Source of the DNA: Halobacteriales archaeon SW_9_67_24
GTDB taxonomy: Archaea > Halobacteriota > Halobacteria > Halobacteriales > Halococcaceae
Assembly (NCBI GenBank): GCA_003022685.1
Contig: PXSV01000164.1
Coordinates: 2,614 to 15,750, forward strand
Length of the DNA: 13,137 nucleotides
Reading direction: 5' to 3'
Shown here: positions 6,649-13,137 of the stretch, one piece after another
How positions within the stretch are numbered: the first letter of the stretch is position 1
Layout of the letters: each line of letters begins with the position of its first letter
Position numbers and translations under genes: made by a program
The notes under the pieces: generated by a model
What the model saw: only the letters and a program-made list of their open reading frames with translations
Told to the model about the DNA's origin: nothing
The model's database searches: none

Positions 6649-6697
6649 GGGTTCGTCCCGGATCCGTTCGACGGTTCGTTTCCGCTGGGTGATGAAT

Positions 6698-7477
6698 CTA
6701 CGGGGAGGCGATGGTGAACAGCAACAGGTTGTGAGCACCAGGTCCGAGTCCGACGGCCGCGACCGCCCCGAGCAGCAGGTAGCCCTCGGCAGGCTCCTCG
6801 CGAACGTACCCAGACATGAGAACGACGACGACCGCCGCGAGCACGAGTTTGACGAGTATAAATAGCCACGCCGCGCCGAGAACCGGTGCCGTCGGGAGAT
6901 CGGCGGCGAAGGTGATGATCGCGCGCGAGACCGGCGACTGCTCGCCGAACCCCAGCACGTCGATCCCGACCGCGGTCGAGACGCCGTCGAGGGTGTGCCC
7001 GAACACCGCGAGCGCGCCGACGCCACCGGTGATCCGTGTCTCGGGGACGATTCGGCGCAGGCCGCCCCAGACGACGGCCGCCAATACCACAGTGATGACG
7101 AGCCCGGCCGACGGCCACGCCAGTGTAAGCCCCTCGCGCGTGCCCGTACCGAACGCGAGCGCCCACCCGATGGCCGCGATCGCTGCGATACCCCCCACGA
7201 GCCCGACGACGCCTGGTACCGACGGCAACCGCCACCGATCCGTGGGGAGTCCAGCCGCCGCCGTGGCCGCCCACACCGCGCCCGCGAGCACCGCGATCGA
7301 GACGTACACTGTGGGCGAACTGAAAAACGGGGCGACCCCTTCGGGAACTCCATCGACCTGGTAGAGGACGTAGCAGCTCGATCCGGCGACCATCCACGGC
7401 GCGAACGCGACCACCACCCGGTCGGTGACCCGCGGCGGGAGCGTCGACCCCTCGGGAAGCACCTGGGCGGGAACCAT
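6698..7477 (-). CDS. DUF63 family multi-pass membrane protein
   Basis: The product is 259 residues with about six or seven hydrophobic helices. DUF63 motifs are clear: FAPWMVAGS near residue 25-33, VFGHTLDGVSTAVGIDVLG (149-167), then SRAIITFAADLPTA, and the C-terminal AVGLGPGAHNLLLF (241-254). The family is widespread in Euryarchaeota and functionally uncharacterised. I start at the ATG at 7477 (MVPAQVLPEGSTLPP); the frame extends to 7561 but the extension overlaps the divergent deoC promoter and is unlike the family. The N-terminus looks short: the family, as I recall it, has a transmembrane helix and basic loop between LPP and the VAFAPWMVAG segment, whereas here LPPRVTDRVVVAFAPWMV follows directly. 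One helix may have been lost by internal deletion. It ends 49 bases before the doc frame. Confidence 0.85.
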   Translation of the reverse strand: MVPAQVLPEGSTLPPRVTDRVVVAFAPWMVAGSSCYVLYQVDGVPEGVAPFFSSPTVYVSIAVLAGAVWAATAAAGLPTDRWRLPSVPGVVGLVGGIAAIAAIGWALAFGTGTREGLTLAWPSAGLVITVVLAAVVWGGLRRIVPETRITGGVGALAVFGHTLDGVSTAVGIDVLGFGEQSPVSRAIITFAADLPTAPVLGAAWLFILVKLVLAAVVVVLMSGYVREEPAEGYLLLGAVAAVGLGPGAHNLLLFTIASP

Positions 7478-7559
7478 GGCAAACGGAGCGGCCGGCGCGG
7501 GCGAAAGGGTTCCGATCGCCGAGGCGCAGAGTTTTGTCCATGGCTCCGCTCGCCCTCGC

Positions 7560-8201
7560 ATGGACCGCGCCGCCTTCGCCGCGAAAATCGATCACACCAT
7601 CCTGGGGCCCGAAACCACGCCGTCCGATGTCGAGCGAGTCGTGAGGGAGGCCGACGAGTACGGGATGAACGCCTGCGTGCCGCCGTGTTACCTCGACACC
7701 GCGAGCGAGACCGCGCCCGAGGTGACCATGGTTACTGTGATCGGGTTCCCGCACGGCCAGCACGCCCCCGAGACGAAGCACACCGAGGCGGTCCGGGCGT
7801 GGGAGGCGGGGGCGGACGAGCTCGACGTGGTGATCAACGTCGGCCGGCTCCGCGCGGGCGAGGGCGAGGCCGTGACGTCGGAACTCGCCGAAGTCGTGGC
7901 CGCGGTGCCGCTCCCGGTGAAGGTCATCATCGAAGCCCCCCTACTGAACGACGACGAGAAGCGCCGCGCGTGTGGCTGTGCGGTCGACGCCGACGCCGAC
8001 GTCGTGAAGACCGCGACCGGGTTCGCAGAGGGGGGCGCGACGGTCGCCGACGTCGAACTCATGAGCGAGTTTCTCCCGGTGAAGGCCAGCGGCGGCGTCA
8101 GCAGCTACGGGGAGGCGAAAGCGATGCTGGAAGCGGGCGCGGAGCGGATCGGCGCGTCGAGCGGCGTGACGCTCGTCGAGGAGTTCGAGAGCAGCAAGTG
8201 A
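7560..8201 (+). CDS. deoC: Deoxyribose-phosphate aldolase
   Basis: This 213-residue cytoplasmic TIM-barrel class I aldolase cleaves 2-deoxyribose 5-phosphate into glyceraldehyde 3-phosphate and acetaldehyde in deoxynucleoside catabolism. Motifs in order: KIDHTILGP (9-17); the proton-relay Asp in ELDVVINVG (Asp89); the Schiff-base Lys in DVVKTATGF (Lys150); and the second active-site Lys in PVKASGGV (Lys175), which together match the DeoC catalytic set. Length is typical of archaeal and short bacterial forms. I chose the ATG at 7560 because the protein then begins directly with the conserved first helix; earlier in-frame starts would overlap the divergent DUF63 gene's start. An AGTTTTG element about 27 bases upstream fits a leaderless promoter. 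It looks intact and stands alone. Confidence 0.96.
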   Translation: MDRAAFAAKIDHTILGPETTPSDVERVVREADEYGMNACVPPCYLDTASETAPEVTMVTVIGFPHGQHAPETKHTEAVRAWEAGADELDVVINVGRLRAGEGEAVTSELAEVVAAVPLPVKVIIEAPLLNDDEKRRACGCAVDADADVVKTATGFAEGGATVADVELMSEFLPVKASGGVSSYGEAKAMLEAGAERIGASSGVTLVEEFESSK

Positions 8202-8334
8202 GGCCTGGCCATCGCTTGAACGGTCAGCGATACACGACCCTGGCGACGAGCGAGGTCAGTTGAAGTCGATCGTTGTTCAAAACCGGAAACGCTCACCGAT
8301 CTTCCTCGTTGTTATGTACGTGAGTCCGTGAACC

Positions 8335-8351
8335 TTCGATAGAAAATCGAA
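8335..8351. repeat. Short perfect hairpin just ahead of the MFS start
   Basis: TTCGAT (8335-8340), AGAAA and ATCGAA (8346-8351) form a 6-base perfect inverted repeat ending 3 bases before the ATG at 8355. It may be an operator or a leader hairpin covering the start, or may be chance. Confidence 0.35.
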
Positions 8352-8354
8352 CCG

Positions 8355-9683
8355 ATGTCGAAACGAGAAACGGTCACCGTCGCGGAGGTACTCGATCGCA
8401 TCCCGATCGGCGCGTTCCACCGCCGGCTGCTAGCGGTCTGTGGCAGCGCGTGGGCGCTCGACGGGATGGAGGTCATCATCATCAGCTTCACCCTTCCCGT
8501 ACTGATCGAGGCGTGGACGCTCTCGGGGCTCTCGGCCGGATTGCTCGGCTCGGCGAGCCTGATGGGGATGGTGCTCGGCAACTGGGGGTGGGGCTGGTAC
8601 GCCGACCGGCACGGCCGTCAGGTCGCCTTCCAGTGGACGGTACTGGTCTACGGCGTCTTCACCGGACTGACCGCGCTCGCGGTCGGCTTTTACTCGGGCT
8701 TTGCGCTGCGCTTTCTGACAGGAGTGGGCCTTGGCGGTGCGCTCGCAGTCGATACGTCCTACCTCTCCGAGCATCTCCCGACCGACCGTCGGGGTCGATA
8801 TCTGGTCTACCTCGACGCGTTCTGGCCGGTGGGCTACGTTTTGGCGGTGGTGCTCGCGTGGGTCTTCCTCGCCGCGCTTCCCGCCGGTGGGATGGTCTCG
8901 TTGCCGGTCGTCGGCGCGGTGGCGGGCTGGCGGCTGCTGTTCGCGGCCGCCGGGTTCCCCGCCTTGCTGGTGTTCGTGATCCGCTCACAGCTCCGCGAGA
9001 CCCCCTACTACCTCGCGCGCACCGGCGACGTCGAGGGCGCGAACGAGCGCCTCGCGGCGATCGCCGAGGAGAACGGCGAGGAGCACGCCCCGCCCGCAGT
9101 CGAGGGGTCGATCCGATACTGACTCTGGTTCGCCATCAACTTCGGGTACTACGGCGTGTTCATCTGGCTACCCCAAACCGTGGGCGCGGCCGGCGTCGTC
9201 GGCAACGTCTACGGCTACTTCCTGCTCGTCGGGTTCGTCCAGTTCCCCGGCTACTTCAGCGCGGCCTACCTCGTCGAGAAGATCGGCCGAAAGCCCACGC
9301 TCGGGAGCTATCTCGTGCTCTCGGGCGTCTTCACGTTCGTGTTCGCCACGTCGATGCCCGGCGTCTCGCTGTTCGGCGTCGCGCTCTCGGGCTTTTGGCC
9401 CTTCTTCGGCGGGTTGCTCGCGGCGAGTTTCTTCTCGCTCGGGGCGTGGGGCGCGATCTACGCCTACACCCCCGAGCTGTTCCCGACCGAGGCGCGCGCG
9501 ACCGGCAACGGCTTTGCTGGCGGCGTCGGCAAGATCGCGGCCGTCATCGGTCCGATCCTCGCGGGCGCGCTGGTCGAGATCGGGTATCTCGCCGCGCTCG
9601 TCCCGCTCGCGATCGCGTTCGCGGCCGGCGGGATCGCGGTTCTGGCGTTCGGCCGCGAGACGAAGGGCGAACCGCTCACGTAG
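8355..9683 (+). pseudogene. MFS transporter (sugar/NiaP-SV2-like group) interrupted by in-frame TGA
   Basis: The 443-codon frame encodes a 12-helix major facilitator transporter but contains a TGA at 9120-9122, after residue 255, in the central cytoplasmic loop between helices 6 and 7. The first half shows LDGMEV in helix 1, the loop 2-3 signature GWYADRHGRQ (Asp84, Arg85, Gly87, Arg88) and DRRGRYLVYLDAFWPVGY in the 4-5 region. After the stop the same frame continues with LWFAINFGYYGVFIWLP, EKIGRKPTLGSY, FFSLGAWGAIYAYTPELFP, RATGNGFAGGVGK and the terminal GRETKGEP. Both halves keep haloarchaeal codon use, so the lesion is recent or a sequence error. The loop also looks a little short for the family. 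A GTG at 9156 lies inside helix 7, so independent translation of the second half is unlikely. The substrate is unknown; aromatic acids or niacin are typical for relatives. Confidence 0.8.
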
Positions 9684-9853
9684 AGCCGGACGCCGCCGCC
9701 GACACGCAGTCGGCCCAGCTCTCGACAACGCACCGGCGACCATCCTGCCCATCGCCGGCCGACGCTGGAACGAGGTACGGCAATTGAATCCCTTGTCATT
9801 TGAAGGGAAACTCGGTTAGAGGTCGGGCACGGTAGTTGCATCACGGACGATCG

Positions 9854-10108
9854 ATGGAAACAGAGACAAGCAACGCGACTCGCTCGCTCGATCGAACAGT
9901 TCTCCAGGATCTCTTCCAGGAATGCGAGTGGGTCCACCTGGCGCTCGGCCTCCTCGGGAACGTGTTGTTCTTCGGGGGGAGCGTGCTGTTCCTGTTCGAG
10001 GGTCAGGCCCAGACGTACGGCGTCTGGGCGTTCGTGATCGGATCGTTCCTCATGCTCGTCGGGTCGATCGGCGAAGCAGTGGTCAAGAGCGCACAGGACG
10101 GCTCGTGA
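9854..10108 (+). CDS. YrhK-like small membrane protein
   Basis: The product is 84 residues. A polar N-terminus is followed by FQECEWVHLALGLLGNVLF, then two hydrophobic helices at about 31-46 and 53-75 (YGVWAFVIGSFLMLVGSI). The pattern of a helix pair with LG.LGN..FF.GS.LF and VWAFVIGSFLMLVGS matches YrhK-domain proteins found in bacteria and archaea, whose function is unknown. I prefer the ATG at 9854 over a TTG at 9836 because the extra residues (MHHGRS) add nothing conserved. A small stem (CCCTT/AAGGG at about 9791-9808) lies upstream. The next gene starts 157 bases on, so it is probably a single-gene transcript. Confidence 0.8.
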   Translation: METETSNATRSLDRTVLQDLFQECEWVHLALGLLGNVLFFGGSVLFLFEGQAQTYGVWAFVIGSFLMLVGSIGEAVVKSAQDGS

Positions 10109-10265
10109 CACCGCGAAGGCGGCCCGCTCCGTCGGCGATTCGCTGAATCGAGGGGGCTGCCACCATCCGTTTTTGCCCCCTTCGTCCCCGTTCGATCGGG
10201 CGTTCGAAGCGTTGCGGTCCTCGATGGGGGAGTAGTTCTATCACGGAGGGCGGATTCATCCGAAC

Positions 10266-10769
10266 GTGATCCCGAACGAGACCGATGCGACGGCCCCGAC
10301 GCCGGATCGAACCGACCACGAGGAGCCGATCGTGCGACCGTTCGGGTACGTGGCCGACGAACCGATCGTTCGGCGGATCGGCGATCGGGAGCTGTTTCTC
10401 GGCAACTGGTTCGCCGCTGATCCCGCACGCCACGAGCGAACGTTCGAGCACGTCCTCTCGGTCACCAGTGAGGAGCGAGCGCTGACGACCCACCACCATC
10501 CGCTCGACGACGGCCCCGACAACGACTGGCCGGCGTTCGAGGCCGCCGTAGACACGGCGCGAGCGCTCTACCGGCGTGACGGCTCGGTGTTGATCCACTG
10601 CACGGCCGGGATCTCGCGAAGCAGCGTGCTGGTAGCGACGACGCTCGCCGCCGAGGAGGACCGGCGGCTCGACGAAGCGTTCGCCGTCGTCCACGACGCT
10701 CGACCGCACGCCGTTTCCCATCCGACGCTCCACGAATCGGCGGTGATCTACCTCGCCGCCACGCGATAG
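10266..10769 (+). CDS. Dual-specificity protein phosphatase
   Basis: This 167-residue cytoplasmic phosphatase of the Cys-based DSP class would hydrolyse phosphate from phosphoprotein or another phosphoester. The P-loop is exact: VLIHCTAGISRSS with His111, nucleophile Cys112 and Arg118. The general-acid Asp is probably Asp81 or Asp82 in HHPLDDGPDND. The N-terminal core has ELFLGNWFAAD and EHVLSVTSEE, the usual DSP opening, and the C-terminal helix pair follows the P-loop. The only in-frame start is the GTG at 10266; a TATA-like TTCTATCA lies 26-33 bases upstream. About 25 disordered acidic residues precede the domain. The substrate is unknown. It precedes the tRNA methylthiotransferase by 93 bases on the same strand, which may be coincidental. 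Confidence 0.9.
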   Translation: MIPNETDATAPTPDRTDHEEPIVRPFGYVADEPIVRRIGDRELFLGNWFAADPARHERTFEHVLSVTSEERALTTHHHPLDDGPDNDWPAFEAAVDTARALYRRDGSVLIHCTAGISRSSVLVATTLAAEEDRRLDEAFAVVHDARPHAVSHPTLHESAVIYLAATR

Positions 10770-10862
10770 TCGTCTCTTAGCCGAGGTCCGGCATGGAACC
10801 CGCCCTGGGCGAACGAGTCGTCGCGCTTTTTGCCGCGCGCGCCAGAGGACCGACGACAGCGG

Positions 10863-12107
10863 ATGGCCAGCTACCACCTCGAAACCTACGGCTGCACCGC
10901 GAACCGCGGGGAGAGCCGCGCGATCGAGCGCCGGCTCCGCGACGGCGGCCATCATCCCGTCAACGGCCCCTCGGCGGCCGACGTGGCCATCCTCAACACC
11001 TGCACCGTGGTCGAGACGACCGAGACCAACATGCTCAGTCGGGCGCGCGAACTCGAAGCCGCAACCGCCGATCTCGTCGTCACCGGCTGCATGGCGCTCG
11101 CCCAAGGCGAGGAGTTCGCCGACCTCGACGCCACGGTCTGTGGCTGGGACGAGGTCCCCGAGGTCGTTCTCAACGGCGAGTGTCCGACCACAACTGCCGG
11201 CACGGAGCCGATCCTCGATGGTGTGATCGGTATCCTCCCGATCGCGCGGGGCTGCATGAGCGACTGCTCGTACTGCATCACCAAGCACGCCACCGGCAAG
11301 ATCGACTCGCCCCCAGTAGAGGAAAACGTCGAGAAAGCCCGCGCGCTGGTCCACGCCGGCGCGAAAGAAATTCGGGTGACGGGCCAGGACACCGGTGTGT
11401 ACGGCTGGGACGACGGCGAGCGCAAACTCCACGAACTCCTCGATCGGATCTGTACGATCGACGGCGACTTTCGGGTCCGGGTGGGGATGGCGAACCCAAA
11501 AGGAGTCCACGGAATACGCGAGGAACTCGCCGAGGTCTTCGCCGAAAACGAGGAACTCTACAACTTCCTCCACGCACCGGTCCAGAGCGGAAGCGACGAC
11601 GTGCTCGGGGAGATGCGCCGTCAGCACCAGGTGCGCGAGTTCCGGGAGGTGGTCGAGGCCTTCGACGACCGCCTCGATCATTGGACGCTCGCAACCGACT
11701 TCATCACGGGCTTCCCGACCGAGACCGACGGCGATCACGAAGCGTCGATGGACCTATTGCGCGAAACCCGACCGGAGCGGATCAACGTCACTCGCTTTTC
11801 GAAGCGGCCAGGCACCGACGCCGCCGAGATGAAGGGTCTCGGCGGCACCATCAAGAAGGAGCGCTCGTCGGCGATGACCGACCTGAAGATGGACGTCGTG
11901 GGCGCGGCCTACGAGTCGATGGTCGGCGAGCGCCACGAGGTGCTGGTCGTCGAGCCGGGCACCGGAGAGTCGGTGAAGTGCTACGACGAGGCCTACCGTC
12001 AGGTCATCATCCAGGACGCACCCGACCACGGCGTCGAATCGGGGGACTTCCTCACCGTCGAGATTACGGGCCAGAACACGGTGTACGCGTTCGGCGAACC
12101 GGTCTGA
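10863..12107 (+). CDS. tRNA N6-threonylcarbamoyladenosine methylthiotransferase (archaeal MiaB/CDKAL1 type)
   Basis: This 414-residue radical-SAM enzyme adds a methylthio group to t6A at position 37 of tRNAs reading ANN codons. Domains in order: the N-terminal UPF0004 region with the auxiliary cluster ligands Cys11 (TYGCTANRGE), Cys47 (LNTCTV) and Cys76 (VTGCMA); the radical-SAM domain with CMSDCSYC (Cys131, 135, 138); HAPVQSGSDDVLGEMRR; ATDFITGFPTETD; and a C-terminal TRAM RNA-binding region from about 350 (MVGERHEVLVVEPGTG to VEITGQNTVYAF). Length and the DTGVYGWD motif match the archaeal/eukaryotic e-MtaB branch, not bacterial MiaB. I start at the ATG at 10863, which begins immediately at the conserved ASYHLETYGC; a TTG at 10830 would add 11 unconserved residues. 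The nearby tRNA-Thr with A37 is a potential substrate. All catalytic residues are present. Confidence 0.95.
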   Translation: MASYHLETYGCTANRGESRAIERRLRDGGHHPVNGPSAADVAILNTCTVVETTETNMLSRARELEAATADLVVTGCMALAQGEEFADLDATVCGWDEVPEVVLNGECPTTTAGTEPILDGVIGILPIARGCMSDCSYCITKHATGKIDSPPVEENVEKARALVHAGAKEIRVTGQDTGVYGWDDGERKLHELLDRICTIDGDFRVRVGMANPKGVHGIREELAEVFAENEELYNFLHAPVQSGSDDVLGEMRRQHQVREFREVVEAFDDRLDHWTLATDFITGFPTETDGDHEASMDLLRETRPERINVTRFSKRPGTDAAEMKGLGGTIKKERSSAMTDLKMDVVGAAYESMVGERHEVLVVEPGTGESVKCYDEAYRQVIIQDAPDHGVESGDFLTVEITGQNTVYAFGEPV

Positions 12108-12181
12108 GTCGCTCGTGGAGGACGACCGGCGAGATGTCGCTGGGACAAAACACTTACGACACCGCTCCGACGGTCGAGACG

Positions 12182-13137
12182 ATGGCCCCGACGAGGCGCG
12201 ACGCCCTCCGAACCGCTGCACTCCTCTGCGGCCTCGGCAGTCTGGCCGGTTGCGTCACGCAAAACTCCACGTCGTCGAACGGGGCGAGTCAAGGAGATGG
12301 TCGACCAACGACGAGGACGGCGACCGGAACCGAGCCGTCGACAGTCGAGCAGACACTAACCGAACGAACCGCGACCGAGCGGCCCCCGACCGAACCGACA
12401 CGGCCTCCATCGGCGGCATCGGCATCGGGCCGGTGACCGACGCGCTCGTGACGAACAACATCCCGCCGGCGCCACCACGACGGGCGCGACGCCCGATCAC
12501 AAGACGTCACCGGAGTCGATTGTCACGCCGCCATCCGACGAGCGGGTTCGGTCGGTCGGCGATGTCCGGGTCGCCGTGACGAACCTCATTGCTCGAAAAG
12601 TAATCGCTTACGACTCGCTCCTCGGTTCGGGGGGTGTCCTCGCCAGACCCGATCGGCAGTTCGTCGTTGCCACGGTTCGGAGTGCCTCCGGAAGCGAGTT
12701 CGACGCCGCTGGACCGCCCGAGTACGATGCTTTCTCCTTGGTTGCCGACAGCGAGACGTTTCCGGCCGTCACCGTCGAGGAACGAACAGCCGGCGGGACC
12801 ACAGCTTCGCTCGCTGGTCGCGGTGATCGCGGCTATGGCACTATCGATACTGGTGGATGGCCGACTGGTTGGATCGCTTTCGAACCGCCGTCGCCCCTCG
12901 AAACCGGGAACGCAGCCATCCGTTGTCAACACGGCAACGAGACCGCGACGTGGCCGCTGCCGGATAGCGTGGTCGAGACGCTTGCGAGGACCGGGCCGTC
13001 GTTCGAACTCCAGTCGTTCAGTGCCGAGCGGAACGGACCCGAGGTCGAACTCTCGCTCGTCGCCACGAACGTCGCCGATGTCGATGGCGAGTTCCTCGCG
13101 GCGGTCTACTGGCCGACGACTGCCATCGCCGACGACG
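12182..13137 (+). pseudogene. Tat lipoprotein with frameshift between signal/linker and C-terminal domain (runs off window)
   Basis: The ATG at 12182 begins MAPTRRDALRTAALLCGLG with SLAGC next. It has a twin-Arg signal (Arg5-Arg6) and a lipobox ending at Cys24, followed by a Thr/Ser/Pro/Glu-rich linker typical of haloarchaeal surface lipoproteins. That frame stops at TGA 12434-12436. From about 12465 to the window end a different frame is continuously open. It reads as a coherent secreted domain: ERVRSVGDVRVAVTNLIARK, YDSLLGSGGVLARPDRQFVV, GYGTIDTGGWPTGWIAFEPP and VELSLVATNVADVDGEF. The domain resembles the DUF4352-like telokinetic beta-sandwich of haloarchaeal lipoproteins. It has no start of its own, and a TAA at 12357 closes its frame upstream. 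The simplest reading is one gene with a net +1 shift in the repetitive linker (12360-12465). This is either a real lesion or a sequencing error. A TATA-like ACTTACGA lies about 27 bases before the ATG. Confidence 0.7.

Noticed and set aside
9120..9122. TGA in the MFS gene as a selenocysteine or recoding site
   Set aside because: Selenocysteine decoding is known in some methanogens and related archaea but not in haloarchaea, no redox role is expected in this loop, and no obvious stem-loop follows.
10083..11738. 551-codon open frame antisense to the phosphatase and methylthiotransferase genes
   Set aside because: It lies opposite two genes with complete catalytic motifs. Its long openness is expected for antisense of GC-rich haloarchaeal genes and no family motif is visible.
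10793..12436. 547-codon plus frame joining the methylthiotransferase region to the lipoprotein start
   Set aside because: Only the part from the ATG at 12182 is real. The rest is a shifted reading of the methylthiotransferase gene, dominated by Arg and Pro.
1..13137. CRISPR array, insertion sequence, restriction or defence island
   Set aside because: No regularly spaced repeats, cas genes, transposase motifs or paired terminal repeats were seen. The only defence-like gene is the start-less doc frame.

Overview
This window is GC-rich archaeal chromosome, almost certainly from a haloarchaeon (class Halobacteria). The proteins are rich in Asp/Glu and poor in Lys. Several families are archaeal or haloarchaeal hallmarks: DUF460, DUF63, an archaeal-type tRNA methylthiotransferase, and Tat-dependent secretion with an Asp/Thr-rich lipoprotein. 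TATA-like elements sit about 27 bases ahead of start codons, as in leaderless transcripts. A Halococcus-like genus is possible but the sequence does not prove it.

Layout. Positions 1-1412 (minus) hold a DUF460 RNase H-fold protein that runs off the left edge. Positions 1413-2625 are a decayed stretch with a C-terminal thiolase remnant followed by a short-chain dehydrogenase that lacks its nucleotide-binding start. A tRNA-Thr(GGT) lies at 2753-2824 (minus), then a haloarchaeal protein of unclear function (2879-3565, minus). Around 3700 the first ~30 codons of an enoyl-CoA hydratase (plus) collide head-on with the truncated 3' end of a Tat-secreted beta-helix protein (minus, start 4619). Next on the minus strand come a small four-helix membrane protein, nadE, a 34-codon ORF, a Doc-type toxin gene without a recognisable start codon, and a DUF63 membrane protein.

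From 7560 onward the genes are on the plus strand: deoC, an MFS transporter interrupted by an in-frame TGA, a YrhK-like two-helix membrane protein, a dual-specificity phosphatase, the archaeal MiaB/CDKAL1-type methylthiotransferase, and a Tat lipoprotein gene whose signal/linker part and C-terminal domain lie in different frames and which runs off the right edge.

How it fits together. The intact genes are mainly housekeeping: NAD synthesis, deoxyribose phosphate catabolism, tRNA and tRNA modification. They are interspersed with an unusual number of broken accessory genes, seven or more in 13 kb. Three of these (thiolase, SDR, enoyl-CoA hydratase) would fit acyl-CoA beta-oxidation or polyhydroxyalkanoate-type metabolism. 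I found no CRISPR array, insertion sequence, rRNA or clear new multi-gene system. The most notable signals are the gene-decay junctions and the start-less doc locus with its small companion ORF. Some single-base lesions (the TGA in the MFS gene, the lipoprotein frameshift) could also be sequence errors.
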